Shown here piece by piece: positions 15,794-25,172 of a DNA stretch of 64,000 bases; position 1 is the stretch's first letter, and every line of letters begins with the position of its first letter. The DNA comes from Modestobacter sp. Leaf380 (GTDB lineage: Bacteria; Actinomycetota; Actinomycetes; Mycobacteriales; Geodermatophilaceae), in contig NZ_LMQC01000021.1 in assembly GCF_001424485.1 (NCBI RefSeq), forward strand, positions 1,249-65,248, written 5' to 3'. The position numbers and the translations under genes are program-made. Under the pieces are notes generated by a model. That model was not told the origin of the DNA and searched no databases. It was given only the letters and a program-made list of their open reading frames with translations.

Positions 15794-17164
15794 TCAGCGG
15801 GGTTGCCGCGCGTCGCCGCGCAGGGCCGTGGCGGCTACGAGCTCGGCGACCGGGGTGCCCAGCGGGGCGTGGCGAATCGCAGCCCACAGCCCGGTCGCAG
15901 CGTCCGGCCCAGCGCAGTCGGCGAATTTTGCCGCAAGCTCGGCCTCGGTCATCGGGTTGGCGTTCTTCCCGCGTGCCACATCAGCGACCACCTCCACGCG
16001 ACGTCCCGAGACGGTGGTGACCTCCACCGCTGTCGGGAACTGCGGCTGGTCCCGCAGACGATCGTCGACGTGCACCTCGACCCGGGACATCAAGGTCCGC
16101 ACGGCGGGGTCGGTTACGGCGGCGTCGGTGAAGTCGGCGATCCCCAGCGCGCCACGAACCAGGGCGGCCGCCACCGTGTAGGTGGCGCTGAAGCGCGCCT
16201 CGTTCCCGGTCTGCGGGTCGGCGTAGATCAGCAGGCGCGGCGCCTGCCCACTGATGCCCACCCTGATTCGAGCAATGTCCTCATCGACCAGTTCGCGGAC
16301 GGCCACGGCGGCGTCGATGCCGGTGTGGGTGGCGCCGCACGAGGGGAAGGGCTTGATGGCCAGCCCATACGGCGCCATCAGAGACCAGTCGCTGCCCAGC
16401 CGCGACGTGGTGGCGGCCAGGTCGGAGACCCCACCTGTGAACGCCGCCGCGAAGCCGATGGGGCTTTCCAGCGCCGCGTCGTTCGCGTCGAAACCGCGGG
16501 CGGCCAGAAGGGTCGCCTGGACGGCGGACGCGGCGGCAGCGCCGGCGTTCAGGGGCTTGGTCATGGTGCCGAAATTGGTACGCAACCCGGCGGCACGCGA
16601 GGCCGCAATCCCGAGTGCGTGCCGTATGCCCCGGTCGTCCAGACCGTGGATGCGAGCCGCGGCGGCCGCCGCGCCGATCGTGCCGATGACCCCGGTGGAG
16701 TGGAACCCCTCGCTGAGTTCAAGGGCACCCCCGAGAGCGGCGTCGAGCTCGAAGCCGACGACGTAGGCGGTGAGCGCCAGTTCGACGTCGGCTCCCGACG
16801 GTTCGCCGATCGCGAGCACCGCCGGCACGATGGAGCAGCTGGGGTGCCCGTACAGCGGGTGGTTCGTGTCATCGAAGTCCATCGCGTGGGCGCACACGCC
16901 GTTCGCGAGGGCCGCGGATTCACGTGAGGTGCCGCCGCCGCCGAGGATTCCCGCGACCGGTCGCGCGCCCTGTTCCAGCACGTGGTCGACGATGAGTTTC
17001 CCCACCTGTTGACGGCGTCCGGCCAGAGCTACGCCGACGAGGTCGGCGACAGCTTGACGGGCCCGGTGCACGGCAAGCTCGGGCACGTCGGACAAGGTGA
17101 GGTCGCGGACGAACGCGGCGACCTCTCCGGTGACGAGCTGCCCGGTGCGTCTTGCGACGGTCAT
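15794..17164 (-). CDS. MmgE/PrpD family protein
   Basis: 456 aa, full length for the family. Signatures: ADLVGVALAGR, GGGGTSRESAALANGVCAHAMDFDDT, the HPSCSIVPAVLAIGE segment, GFHSTGVIGTIGAAAAAAR, and KPFPSCGATHTGIDA. Members include 2-methylcitrate dehydratase, cis-aconitate decarboxylase and iminodisuccinate epimerase; the exact reaction cannot be assigned. It follows the APC permease on the same strand 109 bp downstream, with a strong hairpin between, so the permease may import its substrate or precursor. There is no PrpB/PrpC nearby, which argues against a methylcitrate cycle role. Confidence 0.85.
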   Translation of the reverse strand: MTVARRTGQLVTGEVAAFVRDLTLSDVPELAVHRARQAVADLVGVALAGRRQQVGKLIVDHVLEQGARPVAGILGGGGTSRESAALANGVCAHAMDFDDTNHPLYGHPSCSIVPAVLAIGEPSGADVELALTAYVVGFELDAALGGALELSEGFHSTGVIGTIGAAAAAARIHGLDDRGIRHALGIAASRAAGLRTNFGTMTKPLNAGAAAASAVQATLLAARGFDANDAALESPIGFAAAFTGGVSDLAATTSRLGSDWSLMAPYGLAIKPFPSCGATHTGIDAAVAVRELVDEDIARIRVGISGQAPRLLIYADPQTGNEARFSATYTVAAALVRGALGIADFTDAAVTDPAVRTLMSRVEVHVDDRLRDQPQFPTAVEVTTVSGRRVEVVADVARGKNANPMTEAELAAKFADCAGPDAATGLWAAIRHAPLGTPVAELVAATALRGDARQPR

Positions 17165-17236
17165 TGTTCTGCTCCCCTCGACGTGAACGGCGGCGAGGGC
17201 CCGAAGCCGGGCACCCGCCGCCGTGGTTCTGCTACA

Positions 17237-17278
17237 TGTGACCTGACTGCCCTCCGGTCGGCGGGCAGTCAGGTCACA
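17237..17278 (-). terminator. Perfect 16-bp hairpin at the APC permease stop
   Basis: 17237-17252 (TGTGACCTGACTGCCC) pairs with 17263-17278 across a 10-nt loop. The stem includes the permease stop codon (17274-17276), so terminator and reading frame overlap. It lies between the permease and the MmgE/PrpD gene. Confidence 0.6.
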
Positions 17279-18740
17279 GGGACTCGCGACCGATGCGCTG
17301 GTACACGTCGGGACGGCGGGTCCGCAGGACCCGGGCCAGCACGACTCCGCCGATGAACAGCGCGAAGGTGAACACCAGGAAGGTCGTGGTCAGGGCACCG
17401 GTGTCCCCGATCAGGTCGGAATAGTTGACGATCGCCAGGTAGGCGATGACAGCAAGGCCGACCGCGGCCAGCAGCGGGGCGATGACCGTGGACCACACAG
17501 ACGCGTCCTCGCGGCCGTTGCGGCGGAAGTAGACGAACACCGCGATGCTGGTCGCCACCAGCAGGAGAAGCACCGCAAAGGTGCCCACGCCGCTGGCCTT
17601 GGCGTACAGCAGGTCAGGCGAGGTGCCGGCCAGCGCGAAGATCGCGATCAGAACGGCGTACAGGATGCCGATGACACTTGCGGACACGAACGGTGAGCCG
17701 TGCCGGGGGTGAACCCGGCCCAACTTGGCGGGGAGCACGCCGTCGGTCCCGAGCGAGTACAGGTAGCGCGATGCCACGTTCTGGATCGAAAGCATCGAAG
17801 CCATGATCGAGGTAAGGAACAGCACCGTGATGATGTCGACCGCCGTCTTGCCGATCATGGTGGTGAGGGCGCTGTTGAAGATGCCGGCCGTGTCGGCCTC
17901 GGCGGCCCCCTGGACGTCGTTGGCCCCGAAGAAGGCGATGTAGGCCCACGCGGCGACGGCGTAGAAGACGCCGATGCTGCTCACCGCGATCATCGTGGCT
18001 CGGGGGATGGTGCGCCGGGGGTCCTTGACCTCCTCGCGGTAGATCACCGTGGCCTCGAAGCCGAAGAAGTTGCTCAACACGAAGAGCAGCGCCAGCCCGA
18101 TGTTCGGGTCGGTTACCCACGGCAGAGACAGCACGGCCCCGCCTGAGTCGGCCCCGTTCCCGCTGGCGAACGACGCCACATTGAAGATGATCACGACGAT
18201 GACCTCGAGCAACATCACCACCGTCAGAACCCGCGCCGAGAGATCGATGCGCCGATAGGCCAGGGCAGTCACCAGGGCGACGATGGCCAGGGCCAGCCAG
18301 TACCAGGGGATGGTGGGGCCCCCGAGGTCGACGATGTAGCTCTGCAGCGTGACGGCGAAGAGAGCAGGGGCGAAGAAGCCGGTCGCGGCGTAGCCGAAGG
18401 TGGCCAGGAACGCTCCACCCAGTCCGGCGGACTTGCCCAAACCAGCGGTCACGAAGGAGTAGAACCCACCGGGGTTCTCCACCCGGCGACCCATCTGGAT
18501 GAAGCCGATGGAGAACAGGACCAGGAGGACGGTGGCGAGCAGGTAGATGGCCGGGCCGGTGGTGCTGCTGAACAGCAGGAGGACGGGGATGAATCCGGCC
18601 ACAGTGGTCAGGGGGGCCGAGAAGGCGAGGACGCTCATGACGAGTTCGCCCACACCCATGTTGCCCTTGAGGGTCTGTCGCCCCTCCGAGCGCTCCGTCG
18701 AGGCTCCCGCGCCGGGGCTACCCGTGATGTCCGCTGCCAT
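17274..18740 (-). CDS. APC-superfamily amino acid/amine permease
   Basis: 488 aa with about 12 hydrophobic segments in the cytoplasmic membrane. Typical APC features: LKGNMGVGELVMSVLAFSAPLTTVAG at the first helix, GFIQMGRRVENPGGFYSFVTAGLG at helices 2-3, and FFGFEATVIYREEVKDPRRTIPRAT after helix 6. Strong AGGAGGA upstream of ATG 18740. The substrate is unknown. Its neighbour, an MmgE/PrpD enzyme, may act on the imported compound. Confidence 0.9.
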   Translation of the reverse strand: MAADITGSPGAGASTERSEGRQTLKGNMGVGELVMSVLAFSAPLTTVAGFIPVLLLFSSTTGPAIYLLATVLLVLFSIGFIQMGRRVENPGGFYSFVTAGLGKSAGLGGAFLATFGYAATGFFAPALFAVTLQSYIVDLGGPTIPWYWLALAIVALVTALAYRRIDLSARVLTVVMLLEVIVVIIFNVASFASGNGADSGGAVLSLPWVTDPNIGLALLFVLSNFFGFEATVIYREEVKDPRRTIPRATMIAVSSIGVFYAVAAWAYIAFFGANDVQGAAEADTAGIFNSALTTMIGKTAVDIITVLFLTSIMASMLSIQNVASRYLYSLGTDGVLPAKLGRVHPRHGSPFVSASVIGILYAVLIAIFALAGTSPDLLYAKASGVGTFAVLLLLVATSIAVFVYFRRNGREDASVWSTVIAPLLAAVGLAVIAYLAIVNYSDLIGDTGALTTTFLVFTFALFIGGVVLARVLRTRRPDVYQRIGRESL

Positions 18741-19476
18741 GTCCAGTCCTCCTGATCGACCCCGAGTCAGTCATCGAGGTGTGTGACGTCCCTGCATGGC
18801 GCGTGAGCAGACGAAGAGCGCTCGATCGCGCAATTCCCAGCAGGTTGGTCGCGGACGCTACCGCTCAATGGCCGAGTACTGCTGATCACATTCTTGCGTT
18901 TGCAAGGGACGAGTATTGCCGGAGGAGCAATGGCGACCCGGCCACGGAGGAACCCGGGTCGAGCAACCGCACCGACGGCGATCACCGCGGTCAGGTCGTT
19001 GTCGAGCAGACGCAACGTGGGCGAAACGCCCTGTTCACAGCGCGGGTTAGGGGAACCTCGCCCGTCGGCAACATGGACGACGTCCGAGGCAGAGCACTGG
19101 CACAAAATCGGTGGACGTCCTCCATCTGTTCCCCTGGGAGGCGGGGAATGAACAATCATCAGCGTATGGGATTAAAGCGATCAAAACTCGATCAGCAGTT
19201 CCGACGAAGGTGCGCAGCGCGACTGGCGACGCCCGCTTTCGGATCAATATGAGTACCAACGATGCGCCGGTGAGCGTCATCTGACGACGAGTTCTGCGTC
19301 CGGCCAGAATGATGAATTGCCATCCGCGCGGCAGCACCGACCTCGCTGAACACACCCAAGGCTCGCGAGTCCCAGGACGACAGCAGTGGGGGAGCGGAGG
19401 CGACGGCGCCTGAGCAGCAGCCGGCCAGCCGCCCCGCGCTCGAACACCCCGCCCGACCACCAGCACCGCATCGCCG
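18741..19476. other. Intergenic stretch with no convincing gene
   Basis: Open frames on both strands overlap, are Arg/Ser/Pro-rich and match nothing I recognise. It must include the permease promoter at its left end; otherwise it looks like decayed DNA leading into a frameshifted small gene. Confidence 0.4.
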
Positions 19477-19811
19477 GTGCCGTGGCTGGTCATCCTGCAG
19501 CTGCCCAACAGCACCGCCGACCGTCTCCGGGACACCGCCCGCCAGCGGGGTGTCACCTACGAGGAACTGGCGCTGGACGCCGTCGAGGCGACCGCAGACC
19601 AACTCGCTGCCCAGCGACCCGAAACCGCGCCGAAGGCCTGTTCGCCGGCGAGCGGGTCGCCACCCAGGTTCGCCCCGGAGGTCGTCGGAAGGTGTCCATC
19701 AAGCTCACCGAGACCAGCATCGACCCCCTCGACGACCTGGCCACCCAGCACGGCGCCTGCTCCCGCAGTGAACTCGTGGCAACCGCCCTCAACGCCCATC
19801 TAGCCGACTAG
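19477..19811 (+). pseudogene. Ribbon-helix-helix-like small protein, frameshifted
   Basis: Frame 1 from GTG 19477 gives LVILQLPNSTADRLRDTARQRGVTYEELALDAVEATADQLAAQ. Frame 2, from about 19632, gives GLFAGERVATQVRPGGRRKVSIKL and then a C-terminal RHH-like unit ending SELVATALNAHLAD before TAG 19811. The two halves read as one plausible protein whose frame changes near 19620-19640. RHH proteins are often antitoxins, but no toxin gene is visible next to it. It could be a genuine mutation or a sequencing error. Confidence 0.45.
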
Positions 19812-19900
19812 ATCATCTCTCAGCTCAGGCGCGACGCGGGGCTGGTCCACTACTTCGTCGTAGTCCTCAAGGACTAGCCAGCACGCGCTGAACAGCCCGT

Positions 19901-20863
19901 ATGGCCGATGGCGTCCGTTGTTCGGTCGCCGATGCTGAAGTGGTGATCGAGCTGAGCGCGTTGTCCAAGAAGTACGGCGACAAGACCGTGGTGTCGAATC
20001 TGACGGCGGTCATTCGGCCGGGGCATGTGACCGGGTTCCTGGGGCCGAATGGGGCGGGGAAGTCCACGACGATGCGGATGGTGCTGGGTCTGGATCGGCC
20101 CACGTCCGGGCAGGCGACGGTCAACGGGCACTCCTATCGTGCGCTGCGTGCCCCGCTGCGGGAAGTCGGTGCGCTGCTGAACCCCCGGTCGGTGCACCCC
20201 AAGCGGACCGCCCGGGCTCACCTACGGGCGCTCGCCGCCGCCGGGGGTGTCCCAACCAGGCGGGTAGACGAGGTGCTGGAGCTGGCGGGCATCACCGGGG
20301 TGGCCGACAAGCCAGCTGGCGGCTTTTCCCTGGGGATGACCCAGAGGCTGGGAGTCGCAAGCGCGTTGCTCGGTGACCCGGGCGTAGTCATCCTTGACGA
20401 ACCGGTCAACGGCCTGGACCCCGACGGTGTGCTGTGGATCCGCACACTGACCCGTCGCTTGGCCGCGGAGGGCCGCACGGTGCTGGTGTCCTCACACCTG
20501 ATGAGTGAGATGTCCCTGACCGCTACGCACCTGCTGGTGATCGGCCGCGGCCGGCTGCTGGCCGACACCCCAATGGCGGACTTCATCGCCGCGTCCGGCG
20601 AGACCTACGTGCGACTGCGCAGCCCGCGCCTGCCGGAACTCATCCCGCTCATCGAGGGCCCGGACACCATCTGGTCCTCCCACCAGGTCGGCGAGGTTCA
20701 TGTCCGTGGACTGGGTGCTGCCGAGATCGGCGACCGGGCCGCCGCTGCCGGCGTACCGCTGCACGAGCTGACCGTGGTTGAGCCATCGCTGGAGGCGGCC
20801 TTCATGAAGTTGACCCGAAACGAGCGCGATTACCGCGCCGACGCGCAGGAGGACCCCCGATGA
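19901..20863 (+). CDS. ABC transporter ATP-binding protein
   Basis: 320 aa from ATG 19901. The homologous part begins VIELSALSKKYGDKTVV, so the GTG at 19943 is an equally likely start (306 aa). Walker A is GFLGPNGAGKST; the signature motif is degenerate (FSLGMTQRLGVASALL); Walker B is VVILDEPVNGLDPDG; the H-loop lies in VLVSSHLMSE. This is the BcrA/NatA-like branch with a C-terminal ~80-aa extension. It overlaps the permease gene by 4 bp (ATGA). With the downstream two-component system it resembles drug- or peptide-resistance modules. Confidence 0.9.
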   Translation: MADGVRCSVADAEVVIELSALSKKYGDKTVVSNLTAVIRPGHVTGFLGPNGAGKSTTMRMVLGLDRPTSGQATVNGHSYRALRAPLREVGALLNPRSVHPKRTARAHLRALAAAGGVPTRRVDEVLELAGITGVADKPAGGFSLGMTQRLGVASALLGDPGVVILDEPVNGLDPDGVLWIRTLTRRLAAEGRTVLVSSHLMSEMSLTATHLLVIGRGRLLADTPMADFIAASGETYVRLRSPRLPELIPLIEGPDTIWSSHQVGEVHVRGLGAAEIGDRAAAAGVPLHELTVVEPSLEAAFMKLTRNERDYRADAQEDPR

Positions 20864-21687
20864 GCACCACCCACAGCCCCGCTCCGGCCGTTCGAAACCA
20901 ACTGGGTCAGCCGCCCCGCACCGCCTCTAGAGGTGGCCTGATGAGAGCGGAGTGGATCAAGTTCTCCTCTCTGCGGTCAACATGGGTGACGTTGGTGGCC
21001 GTGATCGTGGCGACCGTCGGTTTGGGCTGGTTGTTCGCCGCCGTGGCCGCAGCGGCCAGCTCCAGCGGGGACGCCCCGCTGGGTGCCGTCAGCGGGGTCG
21101 CGTTGAGCCTGGCCGGTGCGCAGATCGCTTGGATCGCGTTCGGGGTGCTGGGCGTGCTGGAGGTGACCGGGGAGTACAGCCACGGCAGCATCGGGCCGAC
21201 GTTCTCCGCTGACCCGCGCCGCTGGCCCACCCTGCTAACCAAAGTTGCTGTCCTCGCATTCGTGGTGCTGATCACCGGCGGTGTTTCGGTGCTGACCGCC
21301 TTCATCCTGGGGCAGGCAGCGCTCGGGGGGGCAGCGTTGTCCCTGACTGACGACGGTGTCGTCCGGGTCCTGGTCGCCACCACCGTGTACCTGGCTGGGC
21401 TGGGTCTGATCGGGCAGGCGCTGGGCTGGCTGCTGCGCTCCACCGCCGGCGCAGTTGCCGCGTTGTTTGGGCTGGTGTTCCTGCTGCCTGGGCTCGGTCA
21501 GCTGCTGCCCTCGAGCTGGGGTCCCGACGTTGTCCGCTGGCTTCCCGCCCAGGCCGGCCAGGCCGCACAGTCTCTGGTGCCCGGTGAGGGTGACCTGGCC
21601 CCGGTGACCGGGTTGGTCGTCTTTCTGATGTGGGTCCTCCTGGCTCTGGTCGCCGCGGCTGTAGCCACCTCCCGCCGCGACGCCTAG
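20860..21687 (+). CDS. ABC-2 type transporter permease
   Basis: 275 aa with about six hydrophobic segments; the soluble start leads into MRAEWIKFSSLRSTWVTLVAVIVATVGLGW. EVTGEYSHGSIGPTFSADPRRW is the conserved loop of ABC-2 permeases. It pairs with the upstream ATPase through a 4-bp overlap. Likely exporter of, or protection against, a membrane-active compound. Confidence 0.88.
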   Translation: MSTTHSPAPAVRNQLGQPPRTASRGGLMRAEWIKFSSLRSTWVTLVAVIVATVGLGWLFAAVAAAASSSGDAPLGAVSGVALSLAGAQIAWIAFGVLGVLEVTGEYSHGSIGPTFSADPRRWPTLLTKVAVLAFVVLITGGVSVLTAFILGQAALGGAALSLTDDGVVRVLVATTVYLAGLGLIGQALGWLLRSTAGAVAALFGLVFLLPGLGQLLPSSWGPDVVRWLPAQAGQAAQSLVPGEGDLAPVTGLVVFLMWVLLALVAAAVATSRRDA

Positions 21688-21694
21688 CCCCAGT

Positions 21695-21710
21695 CCCCGG
21701 ACATCCGGGG
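21695..21710 (+). terminator. Short hairpin after the ABC permease
   Basis: CCCCGGA-CA-TCCGGGG, a near-complete 16-bp palindrome 8 bp after the permease stop. It is short-looped, so it could be a weak terminator or a protein-binding site. Confidence 0.35.
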
Positions 21711-21748
21711 TTCTGCTGATGCTTCAGCGGATGAGGACCACAGCCCCA

Positions 21749-21764
21749 CCATCACACGTGATGG
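21749..21764 (+). promoter_or_regulatory. Palindrome overlapping the small ORF ribosome site
   Basis: CCATCAC-AC-GTGATGG, a perfect 7-bp inverted repeat whose right arm runs into the GGAGGGAG ribosome site of the next ORF. It may be an operator for the response regulator encoded downstream, or a hairpin that gates translation. Confidence 0.4.
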
Positions 21765-21774
21765 AGGGAGCCCT

Positions 21775-21978
21775 GTGAGCAAGACATCCGAGCTCGACAT
21801 CGTCACCGCCGGGGCAGTGGTCCTCCCCTCGAGCCTCGACACGCACCAGGGCTGGGCCGGGTGGCTGCTCGCAACCTGGCCCAGCCACCCAGCCACCCGA
21901 TCTAGGGAGGCCGTCGGCTCTGCCAACCTGTCGACGTGCGCCAACGACCCATCAGATGGCTCTCCACCGGCAAGGTGA
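21775..21978 (+). CDS. Small protein with peptide-leader-like N-terminus
   Basis: 67 aa. GTG 21775 follows an excellent ribosome site (GGAGG, 7-nt spacing) and the stop lies 4 bp before the kinase ATG, so it is positioned as a real gene of the operon. The N-terminus KTSELDIVTAGAVV resembles leader peptides of secreted peptides (E-L-x-x-V-x-A/G-G). The rest (LDTHQGWAGWLLATWP, then Ser/Thr-rich sequence with one Cys) matches nothing I know. It could be a peptide precursor, a regulator of the kinase or a chance ORF. Confidence 0.45.
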   Translation: MSKTSELDIVTAGAVVLPSSLDTHQGWAGWLLATWPSHPATRSREAVGSANLSTCANDPSDGSPPAR

Positions 21979-21982
21979 CCTC

Positions 21983-23287
21983 ATGATTGCCAGCAATGAG
22001 CGGCAACGGAGGCCTGAGCACCTTGCGCCGGACGACGCCAAGCGACGCTGGACCCAGGATCTGGATCTCAGCGGGTGGTTGGACCTAGTCCGCCAGGGCC
22101 GTGCACTGCGAGGTGCCTCCGCCGTCGCACGTGACGTTATCCCGGTGGCCGCGGTAGGGGCATTCGGTGCCCTGTTCCTTGCCGCAGACCCTGGCCCGGA
22201 CCCACTGTGGCTGTCGGCGCTAGTTGTCGGAGTCCCGCTGTTCCCGGCACTGGTCCGGCACCGACGACCCCTCCCGGCGTTCGCCACCACAGCCCTAGCA
22301 GCCGTTGTTGCCTTCCTCGTACTAGGGCTGACCGGTGGGGTGCTCACCATCCCCGTCCTGGCCGTGCTGCTGTGCCTGGTAACGGTGGTCGAGCACGCCC
22401 CCGACTGGGCCGCCGGCGCTGCGGTCACCCTCGCCGCTGTCCTCATCGGCGCAACGCTGCTAACCCCCCCATCCACCGGGGACCGGCCCGTGTTCCTACT
22501 GTCTGCGCTGGGCGTCGCAGCGGTCGCCCGGGGCCGCAACCGCCGCGCCCGGCGGATGGTCCTGGCCAGCCTGCGCGACCGAGCCGAGCAGGCTGAGCGC
22601 ACTCAACGCACGATGGCACAGGCAGCGGTTGCCGACGAGCGGCGCCGGATCGCCCGTGAGGTGCACGACATCGTCTCCCACAACATTGCCGTCATGACCA
22701 CCCTGGCCGACGGGGCCACGGTGGCCTTGCGCAACGACCGCGGTTTAGCGGACGCGTGCGAGGCGGTGCAGGCGATCGCCGGTACCGGCCGCGAGGCGAT
22801 GCAGGAGATGCGCGCCCTCCTGGGTGTCCTTCGTGACCCCGACGACCCGACCGACTTCGGCGATAGTGGCCGTCCCCCCGCACCTGGCCTGGCTGACCTC
22901 CAGGCCCTGGTCGACCAGGTCCGCACCGCCGGGCTGCCCACTGTCCTGCAGGTCCACGGCAAGCCGGTCCCACTCGGAGGCGGGACAGGCCTGACGGTCT
23001 ACCGGTTGGTCCAAGAGGCACTGAGCAACAGCCTGCGGCACGCATGCAACGCCACCTCGGCATCGGTGTCCCTGCACTGGGCTGATTCCCACCTCTCCAT
23101 CACGGTGACCGATGACGGTCATCCGCCGACATTCCCGGCCCCGTCGGGCGGTCTGGGTCTGGTCGGGATGCGGGAGCGGGTGCTCGCACACGGCGGCACG
23201 GTGACGTCTGGACCGATGGCGGCGGGTGGCTGGGGCGTCCGCGCCCGCCTGCCGCTGACCGCCCCCCACCCGGAGGTGGCCACGTGA
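21983..23287 (+). CDS. DesK/NarX-type sensor histidine kinase
   Basis: 434 aa. An N-terminal membrane region has about 4-5 hydrophobic segments (residues ~40-170). The HisKA_3 dimerisation helix follows, DERRRIAREVHDIVSHNIAVM, with the phospho-accepting His in REVHD. The HATPase domain has VYRLVQEALSNSLRHA (N-box) and GGLGLVGMRERV (G2 box). ATG 21983 is chosen over an upstream start because of AAGGTG before it. It overlaps the response regulator by 4 bp (GTGA). Confidence 0.92.
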   Translation: MIASNERQRRPEHLAPDDAKRRWTQDLDLSGWLDLVRQGRALRGASAVARDVIPVAAVGAFGALFLAADPGPDPLWLSALVVGVPLFPALVRHRRPLPAFATTALAAVVAFLVLGLTGGVLTIPVLAVLLCLVTVVEHAPDWAAGAAVTLAAVLIGATLLTPPSTGDRPVFLLSALGVAAVARGRNRRARRMVLASLRDRAEQAERTQRTMAQAAVADERRRIAREVHDIVSHNIAVMTTLADGATVALRNDRGLADACEAVQAIAGTGREAMQEMRALLGVLRDPDDPTDFGDSGRPPAPGLADLQALVDQVRTAGLPTVLQVHGKPVPLGGGTGLTVYRLVQEALSNSLRHACNATSASVSLHWADSHLSITVTDDGHPPTFPAPSGGLGLVGMRERVLAHGGTVTSGPMAAGGWGVRARLPLTAPHPEVAT

Positions 23288-23934
23288 TCACGGTGGTGCT
23301 GGCAGACGACGAGCCCCTGGTCCGGATGGGTCTGGGCATGGTGCTGGGCGGAAGTGACGACATCGACGTCATCGGCCAGGCCGGCACCGGATCTGAAGCG
23401 GTCGACCTCGCCCGACGGCTGCGACCCGACGTCGTGGTGATGGACATCCGCATGCCTGGCACCGACGGGGTCGCCGCCACGAGGCAGATCGTCGCCGCCG
23501 GACTCCCCAGTCGGGTGCTCGTCTTGACCACCTTCGACCTCGACGAGTACGCCTTCGCCGCCCTGCAAGCCGGTGCCAGCGGCTTCCTCCTCAAGACCTC
23601 CGACCCCGACCGCCTCGTCGAGGCCATCCGCACCATCGCCCGAGGCGACGCCGTCGTGGCCCCCCGCGTCACCCGCCGCCTGCTGGACACCTTCGCCACC
23701 CAGCTCCACCCCGCTGCCCCCGTCCAGGACCCGCGGGTAGGCAAGCTGACCGACCGGGAACGCGAGATCCTCCAGCAGCTGGCAACCGGACGATCCAACG
23801 CCGAGATCGCCGCGCAGCTCTACCTATCGGAGTACACCGTCAAGGCACACGTCGCCCGGGTCCTGAGCAAGCTCGAACTCCGGGACCGCACCCAAGCAGC
23901 CATCTTTGCCATACGGGCTGGCCTCGCCGATTAG
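23284..23934 (+). CDS. NarL/FixJ-family response regulator
   Basis: 216 aa. The receiver domain has acidic VLADDEPLV, phospho-Asp in VVVMDIRMPGTDG, the Thr/Ser position in VLVLTTFDLDEY and Lys in GFLLKTSDP. The C-terminal LuxR HTH reads LTDREREILQQLATGRSNAEIAAQLYLSEYTVKAHVARVLSKLEL. It is paired with the preceding kinase, and the likely target is the ABC transporter operon 3.4 kb upstream, as in LiaRS- and DesKR-like modules. Confidence 0.93.
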   Translation: MITVVLADDEPLVRMGLGMVLGGSDDIDVIGQAGTGSEAVDLARRLRPDVVVMDIRMPGTDGVAATRQIVAAGLPSRVLVLTTFDLDEYAFAALQAGASGFLLKTSDPDRLVEAIRTIARGDAVVAPRVTRRLLDTFATQLHPAAPVQDPRVGKLTDREREILQQLATGRSNAEIAAQLYLSEYTVKAHVARVLSKLELRDRTQAAIFAIRAGLAD

Positions 23935-24491
23935 AGACACGGGTCGAAGCACAGGGACCCGCAGTTCGGCCATCTCGGTGGAGACCTGGTACCCGCGTGC
24001 AGAACCAGAGCGCGCCTGGGAAGGTAATCCAGCCCGGGCACATCAATTTCGGAGACGGCAGACCACACGGACCAGACAGGGCGTCATGCGGAGTGCGCGT
24101 TCAGACGTAGCCCGCCTGAGTCGTGCGGTAATTCCGTCGTGCTGAAGGCGTCATCCGAGTGGCTGGGACGTTTCTCCCGAGCCAGGCCGCGACGGAATGG
24201 GCACAAGTCGCCCCGAGGGGGCGGGGCGGGGCGGGGTCAGGGTGCTCAGAGGCAAATACAGATGGTGATGCCGAGCAGACCAACGCCGACCGTGGTCCTG
24301 GCCGGGCAGCTGCCGCTAGGCGGCATGGCGATGCCCGCGGTTGCGACGGTGGGTGCCGCGACCCCGACCGAAGCGGTGGGCGCGGCGACCCCGGCGACCC
24401 CAGCCACGCCGGCGAAGTCGTCCGCGGGACGAAGCCAATTCGGCGGTCGCTCAGGAAGCGGTGCGCGGTGTCCAGCAGGACCTTGACGTCG
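23935..24491. other. Intergenic stretch, GC-rich repeats only
   Basis: No convincing gene. A low-complexity run around 24350-24420 repeats a GCGACCCC-like unit. It gives Ala/Thr/Pro-rich reading frames that look artificial. Confidence 0.35.
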
Positions 24492-24731
24492 GTGTCGAAG
24501 GCGTTCGCGTCCCTGGACCTCGATGCCTATGACATCTGGCTGGAGTACGCCGCCCTCGGCGGCGACTGGCCGCTGGCGTTCGTCGAGTTCGCCCTAACAC
24601 TCGACGGGCCCGCCGCCAGCGCGGAGTACCTCGTGCTGGTCCAGGCCATCAACGAAGTCCTCATCGACCGCGACGGGGACCAGCGGGCCTCCCGCCACCT
24701 CAGGCAGCAGACAGCCAACCCGGGCCTGTGA
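24492..24731 (+). CDS. Small hypothetical protein
   Basis: 79 aa from GTG 24492. The sequence AYDIWLEYAALGGDWPLAFVEF, then QAINEVLIDRD, resembles short actinobacterial hypothetical proteins with a W-L-x-Y-x-ALGG core and a QALNE stretch. I recognise the style but know no function. The start is uncertain because the frame is open further upstream. No operon partner. Confidence 0.4.
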   Translation: MSKAFASLDLDAYDIWLEYAALGGDWPLAFVEFALTLDGPAASAEYLVLVQAINEVLIDRDGDQRASRHLRQQTANPGL

Positions 24732-25172
24732 CGGTTGCCTGACCGCAGTGCGACGTGGCTGCGGCGGGCAGCCGCAGGCGCACCACGACTGCTCTACGAC
24801 GGTGCGAACCTCGATCAGAGGTCGGTTGGCTGCAGCTCGCCGGACTCGATGCGGCACCGATCGTCTCGGTGGTCGGGCTCGATGAGCCTGCCGTTGCCTC
24901 TCCCCGACGGCGCGAACCAAACCACCAACTCGGCCGGTGGAGCCGAAGCCCGTCCGGCATTGCGTGCTGACCAGAAACCCCGGTATGTGGGCCCACGAAA
25001 ACCGGCCCACAACGTGGTCCAAAAGAGGAGCGCGGCAAAGCCGGGCCACGTGTCGCCCGTGCCTGGCGAATACTGGACGGTGCTCCTCCCTCCGCGTCGA
25101 CCGACCGTCGGTGCACTGCTGGGGCTCAGTTGTGGTCGGGCGTCGCCCCCGTTCAGGCGGCAGGGCATGCTG
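24732..25172. other. Intergenic stretch, nothing recognised
   Basis: Several overlapping frames, none family-like. It lies between the small hypothetical gene and the 3' end of the epoxide hydrolase. Confidence 0.35.

Noticed and set aside
19812-19900. Short in-frame continuation after the RHH-like gene ending DAGLVHYFVVVLKD
   Set aside because: Only about 22 codons after a stop, with no start codon or ribosome site. It may be a remnant but cannot be supported.
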